Of a stretch of 46,921 bases of DNA, positions 8,672-17,785 are shown one piece after another. The notes beneath the pieces were generated by a model. It was not told the origin of the DNA, searched no databases, and worked only from the letters and a program-made list of their open reading frames with translations. Position 1 is the first letter of the stretch, and the number at the start of each line of letters is the position of its first letter. The translations under genes were made by a program, and so were the position numbers. The stretch is from Lentisphaerota bacterium (GTDB lineage: Bacteria > Verrucomicrobiota > Kiritimatiellia > RFP12 > UBA1067), in contig SUWC01000017.1 in the NCBI GenBank assembly GCA_015061665.1, positions 1 to 46,921 on the forward strand, written 5' to 3'.

Positions 8672-10336
8672 ATGACAAGTAACGATGAATACGTGATCCG
8701 CCTTTTGACCGAGAGGGGGTTCCTGACCCCCGAGCAGGTCGAAGCGGCGGCCAACTCGATGAAGGCTGCGAACGAGACGACTCTGGACGTTCTCGTCGCA
8801 GGTGGCACCATTGGCGAAGACGAGGTCCTCGGCACGGTGGCCGACCAGTTCGGCCTCAAGTACTGCCATGTCAACGCGGAGGCGATTGACCCTGGCATCG
8901 TCAAGGAGATTCCCGTAGACATAGCCAAGAAGTACGGCGTAGTCCCCGTCATGGCAGACGAGGATTCCATAACCGTCGCGCTTTCGGACCCCATGGGCTA
9001 CGACGCGATCGACTCGCTGCGCTACGTCCTGCACGGGCGCGACGTCGAGGCGGTCATTTCGCCGCGCGCGGAGATCCAGGCGGCGATGTCCAAGCTCTAC
9101 GCCGATGACGAGCCCGCGGACGTGCAGACGCGCGACGAGATGGGCGGAAGCGACGATGTCAGCGGCGATGACGCGCCCGTCATCAAGCTTGCGACCCTCA
9201 TCATCACGAACGCGATCAAGATGAAGGCGTCGGATATCCACATCGAGCCTATGGAGAAGGAGTTCCGCGTGCGCTACCGCATCGACGGAGCCCTTCGCAA
9301 GATGGATTCGCCGCCGAAGCGCCTCCAGGGCGCCATCATCTCGCGACTCAAGATCATGTCGAAGATGAAGATATCCGAGAAGCGCATTCCGCAGGACGGT
9401 CGAATCCAGATCACCGTCAACGGAAAGGACCTCGACCTGCGCGTGAACTCGGTGCCGACGAACCACGGCGAGTCCATCGTCATGCGTATTCTCGACAAGT
9501 CCAACCTCTCGCTCGGTCTCCCGCAGCTCGGCTTCCTGTCGGACGACCAGACCACCTTCGAGCGCCTGATCAAGCTGCCTGACGGCGTCGTTCTCGTTAC
9601 GGGCCCGACGGGCTCGGGCAAGACGACGACGCTGTACGCCTGCCTTGGGCAGATCAACACGCCGGACAAGAAGCTCATCACGGTCGAAGACCCTGTCGAA
9701 TACCAGATGAGCGGCATCAACCAGGTCCAGGTGAACAAGGATGTCGGGCTCGACTTCACGGCTGCGCTGCGCTCGATCCTGCGTCAGGCGCCGAACATCA
9801 TTATGATCGGCGAGATCCGTGACGCGGAGACGGCCGACATCGCCATGGAGGCCGCGCTCACGGGCCACCTCGTGTTCTCGACCCTCCACACCAACGACGC
9901 TCCTTCGGCCGTAACGCGTCTTCTCGACATCGGCGTCAAGCCGTTCCTCGTGGCGTCGGCGCTTCGCGCGGCGATGGCCCAGCGACTCGTGCGCGCCATC
10001 TGCGAGAACTGCAAGGAGGCCTACACGCCGACGGACCGCGAGCTGAAGATGCTCGGCGCGATCTCCAAGACGATCCCCGACCACATGTACCACGGCGCAG
10101 GCTGCGACAAGTGCGGCAAGAGCGGGTACAAGGGACGAAAGGGCATCTTCGAGATCTTCAAGGTCGACGACACGATCCAGCGGCTAATCTTCGACCACGC
10201 GCCCGCGACGCTTCTGCGCCAGAGGGCCCGCGAAATGGGCATGCGCACGCTCCGCGAGGACGGCATGCTCAAGGTCGCGAGCGGAATGACGACCCTTTCC
10301 GAAATCCTTCGCGTCACGATGGGCGACGCGGACTGA
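8672..10336 (+). CDS. pilB: PilB/GspE-type secretion ATPase (first copy)
   Basis: This 554-residue cytoplasmic hexameric ATPase powers type IV pilus extension or type II secretion. An MshEN/GspE N-terminal domain spans about 1-150. The ATPase core has GPTGSGKT (311-318), an Asp-box region (TVEDPVEYQ), Walker B IIMIGEIRDAET and a His box (FSTLHTNDAPSA). A tetracysteine zinc motif follows (CENC near 444 and CDKCG near 478), which marks PilB/GspE rather than PilT. It opens a three-ATPase cassette; no pilC, pilin or secretin gene is in the window. Whether it serves pili or secretion cannot be decided from sequence alone. Confidence 0.92.
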   Translation: MTSNDEYVIRLLTERGFLTPEQVEAAANSMKAANETTLDVLVAGGTIGEDEVLGTVADQFGLKYCHVNAEAIDPGIVKEIPVDIAKKYGVVPVMADEDSITVALSDPMGYDAIDSLRYVLHGRDVEAVISPRAEIQAAMSKLYADDEPADVQTRDEMGGSDDVSGDDAPVIKLATLIITNAIKMKASDIHIEPMEKEFRVRYRIDGALRKMDSPPKRLQGAIISRLKIMSKMKISEKRIPQDGRIQITVNGKDLDLRVNSVPTNHGESIVMRILDKSNLSLGLPQLGFLSDDQTTFERLIKLPDGVVLVTGPTGSGKTTTLYACLGQINTPDKKLITVEDPVEYQMSGINQVQVNKDVGLDFTAALRSILRQAPNIIMIGEIRDAETADIAMEAALTGHLVFSTLHTNDAPSAVTRLLDIGVKPFLVASALRAAMAQRLVRAICENCKEAYTPTDRELKMLGAISKTIPDHMYHGAGCDKCGKSGYKGRKGIFEIFKVDDTIQRLIFDHAPATLLRQRAREMGMRTLREDGMLKVASGMTTLSEILRVTMGDAD

Positions 10337-10386
10337 TCGCCGCGCGGCACCAGCAAAACCGACATCCCCAAAACAAGGAGAACACA

Positions 10387-11478
10387 ATGGCAATTGACTT
10401 CACGATGCAGGACCTTCTTCAGGCGACGATCGACGAAGGAGGAAGCGACCTTCACATCCGCGCCTACATGCCGCCGAAGCTCCGCGTCCACGGCGCGCTC
10501 GAGGATCTTTCCGACGACGACCTTTCCGAAGAGGAGTCCCTCGAGCTCTGCCGCCAGATCGCGACCGAAGAGCAGATGGCCGAAGTCGAGAAGAACGGCG
10601 GCGCGGACTTCGCGCTGGCGCATCCGGACGGGACGCGTTTCCGTGTCTCCATCTTCAAGGAACGCAAGCGCTACGGCGCCGTTCTCCGCCAGATCCCGAA
10701 CACGCTCCTCTCCATGGAGCAGCTCGGACTCCCGCCCGTCGTGAAGGAGCTTCTCTTCAAGCCGCGCGGACTCATCCTCGTCACCGGCCCGACGGGCTCC
10801 GGCAAGTCGACGACGCTCGCCTCGATGCTGAACGTCATCAACCACGAGCGCTCGGTCCACATCATCACGATCGAGGACCCTATCGAATTCTACCACACAT
10901 CCGACAAGTCGCTCGTCACCCAGCGCGAGGTCGGAGACGACGTGCCGTCGTTCGCAGAGGCGATCCGCCGAGCGCTCCGCCAAGACCCGGACGTCATCCT
11001 CGTCGGCGAAATGCGCGACCTCGAGACGATCGCGGCGGCAATCACAGCGGCGGAAACAGGACACCTCGTCTTCGGAACGCTGCACACGACCGGCGCCGCG
11101 GAGACGGTCGACCGTATTATCGACGCGTTCCCGACGAACCAGCAGGCGCAGGTCAGGACCCAGCTCGCCGCCGGGCTCCAGGCCGTCATCTCGCAGATTC
11201 TTCTGCCGAAGCTCGACGAGAACGGCGAAGTTCACGGACGAGTCGCCGCGTTCGAGATCATGACGTCTACGGACGCCATCCGCTCCCGCATCCGCGACGG
11301 AAAGACGAACATGATCAAGTCCGACCTCCAGACCGGCGCGAAGTACGGCATGCAGACCCTCGATGCGCACCTCACCGCGCTTTACAAAGAAGGGCTTATC
11401 TCGTACGAGGAGCTCATCACCAAGTCGCAGGACCCCGATTCCGTCGTCCAGAAGCTCAAGGAAGAGATGGGAGAGTAA
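10387..11478 (+). CDS. pilT: PilT-type twitching motility (retraction) ATPase
   Basis: This 363-residue protein is of normal PilT length. It has a short N-terminal PAS-like region (SDLHIRAYMPPKLRVHG), Walker A GPTGSGKS (134-141), Asp box TIEDPIEFYH, Walker B VILVGEMRDLET and His box FGTLHTTGAAET. Near the C-terminus AIRSRIRDGKTNMI corresponds to the AIRNLIRE retraction motif. It lacks the zinc tetracysteine of PilB. The ATG at 10387 follows AAGGAG with normal spacing. PilT depolymerises type IV pili, so its presence argues that the cassette belongs to retractile pili rather than only a type II secretion machine. Confidence 0.93.
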   Translation: MAIDFTMQDLLQATIDEGGSDLHIRAYMPPKLRVHGALEDLSDDDLSEEESLELCRQIATEEQMAEVEKNGGADFALAHPDGTRFRVSIFKERKRYGAVLRQIPNTLLSMEQLGLPPVVKELLFKPRGLILVTGPTGSGKSTTLASMLNVINHERSVHIITIEDPIEFYHTSDKSLVTQREVGDDVPSFAEAIRRALRQDPDVILVGEMRDLETIAAAITAAETGHLVFGTLHTTGAAETVDRIIDAFPTNQQAQVRTQLAAGLQAVISQILLPKLDENGEVHGRVAAFEIMTSTDAIRSRIRDGKTNMIKSDLQTGAKYGMQTLDAHLTALYKEGLISYEELITKSQDPDSVVQKLKEEMGE

Positions 11479-11481
11479 GCG

Positions 11482-13173
11482 ATGCTCGATCCGATACTCC
11501 AGATTCTCGTCCAGAACGGCTACCTCGACGAAGACGGCGCAAAGGATGTAGAAGACCTCGCCAAGACCGAGTCGAAGACGGTCCGTCAGCAGGTCATAGA
11601 CTCCGAGATCGTCACCGAAGACGACCTGCTCGCATGCATGGCCGCCGACCAGAACACCGAGGCGATCGACCTCGGCTCGATGACGCTTGACCAGGACGTC
11701 GTAAGCGCAATCCCCGCCTCGACGGCGAGAATGTACAACGTATTCCCCGTCGCAGCCGACGATTCCTCCGTGACGCTCGCCACATTCGACCTCGTCGACC
11801 CGAGAATCTCCGACGAAATGCTGTTCACGCTTTCGAAGGAGGTGCGCTTCGTCTTTGCGCGCGAGAAGGACGTGATGGACCGCATTTCGCAGTACTACGG
11901 CGATGCAAACGAGTCCGTTGCGGACATGATCAAGTCTCTCGGCGAGGGACTTGGCGACGACGATTCCGTTGCTGGCGCGAACGTGAACGACATCGCCTCG
12001 CTCGAGAACGCCGCGAACTCCAACGCGATCATCAAGTTCGTCAACCTCGTCCTCTATCAGGGCGTCGTCGATCGCGCGGCCGATATCCACATCGAGCCGT
12101 TCGAGAACGACTTCAAGATCCGCTACCGCGTAGACGGTGCGCTTTACGAGATGAAGGCCCCTGACGTCAAGATGGCGCCTGCAATCATCTCCCGTATCAA
12201 GATTCTTGCGAACCTCAACATCTCCGAGCGCCGCATACCGCAGGACGGACGCATTGCGCTTACCGTGGCGGGGCGTCCGGTGGACCTTCGCGTCAGCTGC
12301 CTTCCGACGGCGCACGGCGAGTCCGTCGTTATGCGTATTCTCGACCAGTCGGCGACCTCGCTCGACCTTGAGAACGTCGGACTCCCCGAAGACGTCTACG
12401 AGCAGATCACGATGGACATCGAGAAGCCGAACGGCATCTTCATCGTGACCGGTCCTACCGGCTCGGGCAAGACGACGACGCTTTATTCGATTCTCCGCCG
12501 AATCAACCAGATCGACACGAAGCTGCTTACGGCCGAGGAGCCTGTCGAATACAACGTAGACGGAATCGTCCAGGTGCCGATCGACCCGAAGGCGGGCAAC
12601 ACGTTCGCCAAGGTTCTGCGCGCCTTCCTGCGACAGGACCCCGACGTGATGATGATCGGAGAGATCCGCGACCTCGAGACCGCCGAAATCGCAATCCAGG
12701 CGGCGCTTACTGGACACTTCGTGTTCTCGACGCTCCACACCAACGATGCCGCCGGCGCTGTTACGCGCTTCGTCGACATGAACGTCGCGCCGTACCTGCT
12801 CTCGTCCACCCTGGAAGGCGTGCTCGGGCAGCGACTCGTGCGTACGTGCTGCGCCGAGTGCAAGGTGCCGTACGAGCCCGACGACGAGCAGCTGGAGCGC
12901 ATCGAGCTCACGCGCGACGACATCGGCGGGCGTCCCTTCTACTACGGCCAGGGATGCAAGACTTGCAACGGCACGGGCTACAAGGGCCGCAAGGCCGTCG
13001 TAGAGTACCTTCGCATCTCCAACCCGCTGCGCGAGCTGATCAACAGCCGAGCGCCGACGCTCATCCTGCGCGAGAAGGCGCGCGAGCTCGGCATGCGCAC
13101 GATGCGCGAACACGGCATCCAGTCCATTCTCGACGGCTACACGACGGTCGACGAAGTCCTGCGCTACACCTGA
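11482..13173 (+). CDS. pilB: PilB/GspE-type secretion ATPase (second copy)
   Basis: This 563-residue paralogue of the first PilB begins three bases after pilT. It has an N-terminal MshEN-like domain, Walker A GPTGSGKT (324-331), Walker B VMMIGEIRDLET, His box FSTLHTNDAAGA, and a zinc-binding Cys cluster (CCAEC at 456-460 and CKTCNG further on). The catalytic motifs look intact in both copies, so this is not a decayed duplicate. One copy could drive pili and the other secretion, or both may be alternative extension motors. The stop codon overlaps the next start by one base (TGATG). Confidence 0.92.
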   Translation: MLDPILQILVQNGYLDEDGAKDVEDLAKTESKTVRQQVIDSEIVTEDDLLACMAADQNTEAIDLGSMTLDQDVVSAIPASTARMYNVFPVAADDSSVTLATFDLVDPRISDEMLFTLSKEVRFVFAREKDVMDRISQYYGDANESVADMIKSLGEGLGDDDSVAGANVNDIASLENAANSNAIIKFVNLVLYQGVVDRAADIHIEPFENDFKIRYRVDGALYEMKAPDVKMAPAIISRIKILANLNISERRIPQDGRIALTVAGRPVDLRVSCLPTAHGESVVMRILDQSATSLDLENVGLPEDVYEQITMDIEKPNGIFIVTGPTGSGKTTTLYSILRRINQIDTKLLTAEEPVEYNVDGIVQVPIDPKAGNTFAKVLRAFLRQDPDVMMIGEIRDLETAEIAIQAALTGHFVFSTLHTNDAAGAVTRFVDMNVAPYLLSSTLEGVLGQRLVRTCCAECKVPYEPDDEQLERIELTRDDIGGRPFYYGQGCKTCNGTGYKGRKAVVEYLRISNPLRELINSRAPTLILREKARELGMRTMREHGIQSILDGYTTVDEVLRYT

Positions 13174-13757
13174 TGCAAATACTCGTCACTGCAACGACAG
13201 GCGGAATCGGCGGGGCCGTCGCGCACGCTGCGCGCGAAGCGGGACATTCCGTTTCCGTGGCGAACCGCGCCGATTTTGCCGCGCAGCAGATTCTTCCGGA
13301 CGAATCGCCGCGCTTCGGCGCGGTTGTCTTCGCGACGGGGATGTGCCCCGTGGCGCCGCTTTCCGCGACGACGGACGATCTGTTCATGGAGACGGTGCGC
13401 GTGAACTGCGGACTTTTCCTGCGCCTTGTGCGCGAAATAGTCAGGCGGAAGCTGTATTCTCCGGACGGAACTAAGATAGTCGCCGTGTCGTCCGTATCGG
13501 CGACGGAAGGGTGGGCCGGCGGTTCGGCTTACTGCGCTTCGAAGGGAGCTCTTTCCGCCCTCTGCCGCGCGCTTGACGCCGAGCTGAAGCCTCGTGGAAT
13601 TTCCGTGGCCGCGCTTGAGCCGCGCTACGTCGCGACTGCGATGTTCGACAGCTGTGCGGGGCGGATGGGGGTCCCGCGTTCCGAGGCCGTGCCGCCAGAG
13701 GAATTAGCAGTGGAGCTGCTTGAGGCGATTGGAATAGAAGAAGGAAAACAGAAGTGA
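13173..13757 (+). CDS. Short-chain dehydrogenase/reductase
   Basis: This 194-residue Rossmann protein has the glycine-rich cofactor loop TTGGIGGA (8-15), the catalytic Ser region VSSVSA (S107), and Y120-x3-K124, so it should be an active NAD(P)-dependent oxidoreductase. It is short for a classical SDR (usually about 250), and the loop between the cofactor motif and the active site is abbreviated. It starts inside the pilB stop (TGATG), and its own stop overlaps the nspC start by four bases (GTGA), so it is translationally linked to both sides. The substrate is unknown; linkage to nspC makes amine or polyamine metabolism one possibility. Confidence 0.85.
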   Translation: MQILVTATTGGIGGAVAHAAREAGHSVSVANRADFAAQQILPDESPRFGAVVFATGMCPVAPLSATTDDLFMETVRVNCGLFLRLVREIVRRKLYSPDGTKIVAVSSVSATEGWAGGSAYCASKGALSALCRALDAELKPRGISVAALEPRYVATAMFDSCAGRMGVPRSEAVPPEELAVELLEAIGIEEGKQK

Positions 13758-14893
13758 AGCCAAGGTACATCATAGATCTCGACAGGCTTGAGCGTACGGC
13801 GAAGGTCGCGAAGGACAATGCCGACCGTCTGGGAGTGCATCTTCTCATGGCGCTGAAGAGCTTCCCGCTTCCCGCTGCGTTCCCCGCGCTTGCGCCTTTC
13901 CTGGAGGGGGTGACTGCCAGCGGGCTCTATGAGGCGCGCCTGGGGGCGATGATGGGACGAGACGTCCACGTTCATGCGCCGGCCTATTCCGAGGACGAGA
14001 TTGACGACATCTGCAAGGTGTGCCGTCACGTCGTGTTCAATTCCATTTCTCAGTTGGAGAAGCTAGGCCCCCGCGCAAAGGCGAACGGCGCGGAGCTCTG
14101 GCTTCGCGTAAATCCGGGGTTTTCGTCCGCTGACTGCCTTAAGTACGATCCGTGCTGCCCCGATTCGCGCTTTGGAGTGCTGAAGTCGGAATTGGAGGCT
14201 GCCGATCCAAAGGCGATTGCCATGGTCGAGGGCGTCCACATACACGCTCTGTGCGAGGGCTATGCGGACGACTTTGCGGGCATGGTCGAGCGCTTCACGT
14301 CGGAGTTCGGCGGTTTTCTGAAAGGCGTCAAGTACGTCAACCTTGGCGGAGGCGAGGTGGTGGACGATCCGTCCTTCGCCACGCCGCGTGCGGTTGCGGC
14401 GGTAGCGTCGCTGAAGCGGTGCGGGGATTTCGACGTCTTCATCGAGCCGAGCGAATACATGGTGCGCGAGTCCGGGTATCTCGAGGCGCATGTACTTGAT
14501 GTGATAAGGCGCGAGAAGAAGGACATCGCGGTGCTTGACGTTTCCATGTCGTGCCATGCGACGGACATTCTGCTTTTCGACATGCATCCGAGGATCGAGT
14601 GCGTCGAGAGGGGCGGCGTGGCGTTTGGCGAAGCGAAGGATTGCGATTCGCGCGTCACGATACTTGGCGCGGTCAGCTGCCTAGCGGGAGACGTCATCGG
14701 AGAATACCGCTTCGAGCGTCCGCTGGAGGTAGGTGACACCGTTCTTTTCGGCGGTCTAGGTTCGTATTCCTTCGCGCAGCTCAGCTGGTTCAACGGCATC
14801 AGGCATCCGGACATCGTGGTCCGCTCGGCAAAGGAAGGCGACAGGGTTGTGCGCAGCTGGGAATATTCCGACTATGCGCACGAATTCGCGTGA
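13754..14893 (+). CDS. nspC: Carboxynorspermidine/carboxyspermidine decarboxylase
   Basis: This 379-residue PLP enzyme of the alanine-racemase-fold decarboxylase group completes the aspartate-semialdehyde route to spermidine or norspermidine by decarboxylating the carboxy-polyamine. The PLP lysine lies in LMALKSFPLP (K35). Other family segments are GLYEARLG, VNPGFS...YDPCCPDSRFG, HIHALCEG, NLGGGE (phosphate binding) and the C-terminal FGGLGSYSFAQLSWFNGI. The start is GTG in a GTGA overlap with the dehydrogenase. The usual partner, carboxynorspermidine synthase, is not adjacent. Confidence 0.9.
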   Translation: MKPRYIIDLDRLERTAKVAKDNADRLGVHLLMALKSFPLPAAFPALAPFLEGVTASGLYEARLGAMMGRDVHVHAPAYSEDEIDDICKVCRHVVFNSISQLEKLGPRAKANGAELWLRVNPGFSSADCLKYDPCCPDSRFGVLKSELEAADPKAIAMVEGVHIHALCEGYADDFAGMVERFTSEFGGFLKGVKYVNLGGGEVVDDPSFATPRAVAAVASLKRCGDFDVFIEPSEYMVRESGYLEAHVLDVIRREKKDIAVLDVSMSCHATDILLFDMHPRIECVERGGVAFGEAKDCDSRVTILGAVSCLAGDVIGEYRFERPLEVGDTVLFGGLGSYSFAQLSWFNGIRHPDIVVRSAKEGDRVVRSWEYSDYAHEFA

Positions 14894-14904
14894 GTTGGCC
14901 AGAC

Positions 14905-14938
14905 ATGTTGTGTTTGCGGTTGCTTTTCGCCACAACAT
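14905..14938. repeat. 8-bp inverted repeat sharing the EBP-promoter dyad
   Basis: ATGTTGTG (14905-14912) and CACAACAT (14931-14938) are perfect inverted arms with an 18-base spacer, directly upstream of the MFS gene. Both arms are identical to the inner halves of the 15-bp repeat at 4254-4295. The predicted -35 lies in the spacer, so a bound protein would compete with or contact RNA polymerase. Confidence 0.55.
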
Positions 14939-14948
14939 TTGGTATTAT
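14920..14948 (+). promoter_or_regulatory. Promoter of the OxlT-like MFS gene, near leaderless
   Basis: TTGCTT (14920-14925), a 17-base spacer and TATTAT (14943-14948) precede the ATG at 14955 by only six bases. The mRNA should start at the start codon; no Shine-Dalgarno is present. Confidence 0.5.
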
Positions 14949-14954
14949 TTAGGC

Positions 14955-16217
14955 ATGAAGAGATTTACAAGCGCCGTATTGCCTGCATTCCTGCTGGCTG
15001 TTTCCGTGGGGCAGATATATGCCTTCACGAATTTTTCGTCCGAAATCGCCGCCTACATTGGCAAGAGCCAGCAGCAGGTTCAGTGGGCATTTTCCTTCGG
15101 GATATTCTTCCTTGGCATGGGCGCTGCGTTCTTCGGCAAGATCGTGGAGAAGAACATCCGCCTTTCGACCATAATCGGGACGACGCTGTTCCTCTCCGGG
15201 CTGATGGTCACCGAGCTTGGAATCAACGCGAAGTCGCTCGCGCTTGTCTATCTGGGCTACGGGTTCCTGATTGGGCTTGGAACCGGTGTCATCTACATTT
15301 CGCCGGTTAAGACGATGATGCTCTGGTTCCCCGAACACAAGGCGATAGCTGCTGCGTTGCCGATCATCTCCTTCGGACTGGGCTCGACGCTTTCGACGAT
15401 TCTCTTCAGCGGCATCCACTGGGGTACGCCGGGCGTTTCCTTCGCGTCCTTCCAGCTGCGGGGCTTCATGGAGTACGGCATTACGCGCGTCTTCCATTCA
15501 TACGCGATCTTCTACGCCGTTCCGATGATCGCCGCTTGCTTCCTCCTTAAGAAGCCGAAGATACAAGTGCAGAGCTTCGGGCACGGCATCCCGTCGCTCG
15601 AGTTCAGTTACTTCAGTCTCTTCCGCAACCGCTTTTTCTGGCAGTCATGGTTCTTCATGTTCCTGAACATCTCAGCCGGACTTTGCCTAATTCCTCTTGC
15701 GAAGCAGATGATGAAGTCCCCCGACATCTACGGAAACAATGCGCAGCTCATTACGTGGATAGTTGCGCTTTCGGGCCTGATGAACGGCGGCGGGCGCTTC
15801 CTGTTCGCATGGTGGAGCGACCGGCTCGCAAAGCGCATCAACATTCTGCTGATCATACTTGCGATTTCCGCCGGCATCATGCTTGCGAGCTACGTGCCCG
15901 TCATGATCGGACTTGCGCTTCTCGTCATCAACGCATGCTACGGCGCAGGCTTCTCGGTGATTCCCGCGATTCTGGCCGACCACTACGGAATGACCAACAT
16001 ATCCAAGATACACGGCGCCGTTCTCTCGGCGTGGGGCTGCGCAGGCATAATCGGCAACCAAGTCGCAATCAAGGTTTCGGACGCGTTCGGCGGCTTTGGA
16101 GAGGGCGGACACGGCTATGTCGCCGTTGTCACCATGCTTGTAATTGTCTACTGCGCCAATTTCCTTAATGTCGTCTCCCTGCGTCGTCATGCGCAGGGAG
16201 CTTCGGCGAATCCCTGA
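14955..16217 (+). CDS. MFS transporter, oxalate/formate antiporter-like
   Basis: This 420-residue inner-membrane protein has about twelve hydrophobic segments. The first helix with VGQIYAFTNFSSEIA, the segment QVQWAFSFGIFFLGMGAAFFGKIVEK, and the run YGFLIGLGTGVIYISPVKTMMLWFPEHK are typical of the OxlT-like branch of the major facilitator superfamily. These proteins exchange small mono- or dicarboxylates, but the substrate here is not determined. The start at 14955 is set by the -10 box immediately before it. The gene is convergent with the sodium:solute symporter, with only five bases between stops, and its promoter carries the dyad shared with the activator gene. Confidence 0.82.
   Translation: MKRFTSAVLPAFLLAVSVGQIYAFTNFSSEIAAYIGKSQQQVQWAFSFGIFFLGMGAAFFGKIVEKNIRLSTIIGTTLFLSGLMVTELGINAKSLALVYLGYGFLIGLGTGVIYISPVKTMMLWFPEHKAIAAALPIISFGLGSTLSTILFSGIHWGTPGVSFASFQLRGFMEYGITRVFHSYAIFYAVPMIAACFLLKKPKIQVQSFGHGIPSLEFSYFSLFRNRFFWQSWFFMFLNISAGLCLIPLAKQMMKSPDIYGNNAQLITWIVALSGLMNGGGRFLFAWWSDRLAKRINILLIILAISAGIMLASYVPVMIGLALLVINACYGAGFSVIPAILADHYGMTNISKIHGAVLSAWGCAGIIGNQVAIKVSDAFGGFGEGGHGYVAVVTMLVIVYCANFLNVVSLRRHAQGASANP
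16175..16200. terminator. Hairpin at convergent gene ends
   Basis: CTCCCTGCG (16175-16183) and CGCAGGGAG (16192-16200) form a perfect 9-bp stem with an 8-base loop inside the last codons of the MFS gene, just before the convergent symporter's stop. No T-tract follows, so termination is only a possibility. Confidence 0.3.
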
Positions 16218-16222
16218 TTTCT

Positions 16223-17746
16223 TCAGCGGGCGAAGCAGCTGAACATGCGAGCGACGTGGCTCTGCGCGAGCTTGGGGCTGACCAGGCTTGCGACCGGAAC
16301 GACCAGGAACCCGCCTACCATTGCGATGGCGCCGCAGTCGATCGGGTTAATCGGGTTGTGCATGAGCATGTTCACGACCGTCAGTCCGACGCCCCAGGCG
16401 AAGCACGCCCAGACGGCGAAGCGCGTTACGCCGCGCCAGTAGAGTCCGAGCATGAACGGGGCGAGGAAGGCCCCTGCGAGCGCACCCCACGAGACGCCCA
16501 TGAGCTGCGCGATGAACGTCGGCGGGTTGAGCGCAAGCATCAGCGAGAGCGCGATGAAGAAGATGATCAGGACGCGCATGACGACGACCTTGCGGCGCTC
16601 AATTTTTGCTGCGACCGAGTCGTCGAGCTGTCCAGACTCCACTTCGCCCTCGCCGGACACCTTGTCGCGGTAGATTATGTCAAGAGTTAGCGTCGACGCG
16701 GACGTAAGGACGAGCGAGGCGAGGGTGGACATCGACGCCGAGAGGACCAGCAGGACGACGAGTGCGATCAGAATGTCCGGAAGTGTTTCTAGCATGGACG
16801 GAATGATCGAGTCGAAGGCGATCTTGCCGTTCGGCAGGAGAGTTGGGTCGAAGAGGCGCCCGAATCCGCCCAGGAAATAGCATCCGCCTGCGACCATGAA
16901 CGCGAAAACAGTCGAAATGATAGTACCGCGGCGGATGGCGCTTTCGTCCGTGATGGAGTAGAACTTGCTCACCATCTGCGGGAGCCCCCAGGTGCCGAGC
17001 GACGTCAGGACGACGACGCCGAAGAGTCCGCGCGGGTCGGGCCCGAACAGCGATGCGAAGCCTCCGTTTACCGCGGGGTTTGCGTCGGACGGTATTTCGG
17101 CGAGGCGGTGGCAGGCTTCTACGAGTCCGCCCTTGAGGCTAAGGACTGCGACTATCACAGCCGCGATGCCGAACAGCATGATTATGCCCTGTATGAAGTC
17201 GTTGATTGCGGTCGCCTTGTATCCGCCGAGGATGACGTATATCGCCGTAAGGGCTGCCATCAGCACGACGCACCACTCGTAGCGGATGTGGAAGCTCATC
17301 TCGAAGAGAGTCGAAATTCCCTTGTATACGCCTGCGGTGTACGGGATGAGGAACACGAAAGCGATGACGGACGCGGCGACGCGCAGGGCCTCGCTGTCGT
17401 AGCGAGTGCCGAAGAAGTCCGGCATTGTGCGGCTGCCGATGCGCTGCGTCATGAGGCGCGTGCGGCGTCCCAGGACGAGCCATGCTAGCAGCGAGCCGAT
17501 TACGGCGTTGCCGATTCCAATCCAGGTTGAGGAGAGCCCGAACTTCCAGCCGAACTGCCCCGCATAGCCGATGAACACCACGGCCGAGAAGTAGCTCGTC
17601 CCGTAGGCGAATGCGGTCAGCCAGGGGCCGACGCTGCGCCCTCCGAGGACGAATCCGTCTATGGAGTTCGAATGCTTGCGACTGTATATCCCGACGCCGA
17701 CCATTATGGCGAGGAACAACACCGACAGGAATATCTTGATGAACAT
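16223..17746 (-). CDS. Sodium:solute symporter (SSS family)
   Basis: This 507-residue inner-membrane protein has about thirteen hydrophobic segments in the LeuT-fold SSS pattern. Recognisable parts are the N-terminal helix followed by SIDGFVLGGRSVGPWLTAFAYGTSYFSAVVFIGYAG and the TM8 Na+-site region with VVLLVLSASMSTLASLVLTSASTLTLDI. These proteins take up sugars, amino acids or organic anions with sodium; the substrate cannot be read from sequence. It is divergent from the feo operon and convergent with the MFS gene. The ATG lies 10 bases past a consensus extended -10 box with no ribosome site. Confidence 0.88.
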   Translation of the reverse strand: MFIKIFLSVLFLAIMVGVGIYSRKHSNSIDGFVLGGRSVGPWLTAFAYGTSYFSAVVFIGYAGQFGWKFGLSSTWIGIGNAVIGSLLAWLVLGRRTRLMTQRIGSRTMPDFFGTRYDSEALRVAASVIAFVFLIPYTAGVYKGISTLFEMSFHIRYEWCVVLMAALTAIYVILGGYKATAINDFIQGIIMLFGIAAVIVAVLSLKGGLVEACHRLAEIPSDANPAVNGGFASLFGPDPRGLFGVVVLTSLGTWGLPQMVSKFYSITDESAIRRGTIISTVFAFMVAGGCYFLGGFGRLFDPTLLPNGKIAFDSIIPSMLETLPDILIALVVLLVLSASMSTLASLVLTSASTLTLDIIYRDKVSGEGEVESGQLDDSVAAKIERRKVVVMRVLIIFFIALSLMLALNPPTFIAQLMGVSWGALAGAFLAPFMLGLYWRGVTRFAVWACFAWGVGLTVVNMLMHNPINPIDCGAIAMVGGFLVVPVASLVSPKLAQSHVARMFSCFAR

Positions 17747-17756
17747 AATGCCGCAT

Positions 17757-17767
17757 ATTATATCATA
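17757..17767 (-). promoter_or_regulatory. Extended -10 promoter of the SSS gene, near leaderless
   Basis: On the minus strand the sequence reads TATGA-TATAAT, a perfect TRTGn extended -10. It ends 10 bases before the symporter ATG, predicting a leader of about three bases. Confidence 0.6.
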
Positions 17768-17785
17768 TTTTGCACCTCAGCCCTA

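Noticed and set aside
8654..10093. A 479-codon minus-strand frame across the first pilB
   Set aside because: Same reason: a shadow of a well-supported gene with a biased, motif-free product.
10021..13113. A 1030-codon open frame on the minus strand across pilT and pilB
   Set aside because: It is antisense to two genes with intact conserved motifs. Long antisense frames are expected in GC-rich codon usage, and the product is an Arg/His/Asp/Val-rich, low-information sequence.
14895..14911. Sigma54 promoter before the OxlT-like MFS gene (TTGGCCAG...TTG)
   Set aside because: The position of the essential -12 GC is occupied by TG and the register is off, so the match fails despite the nearby dyad.
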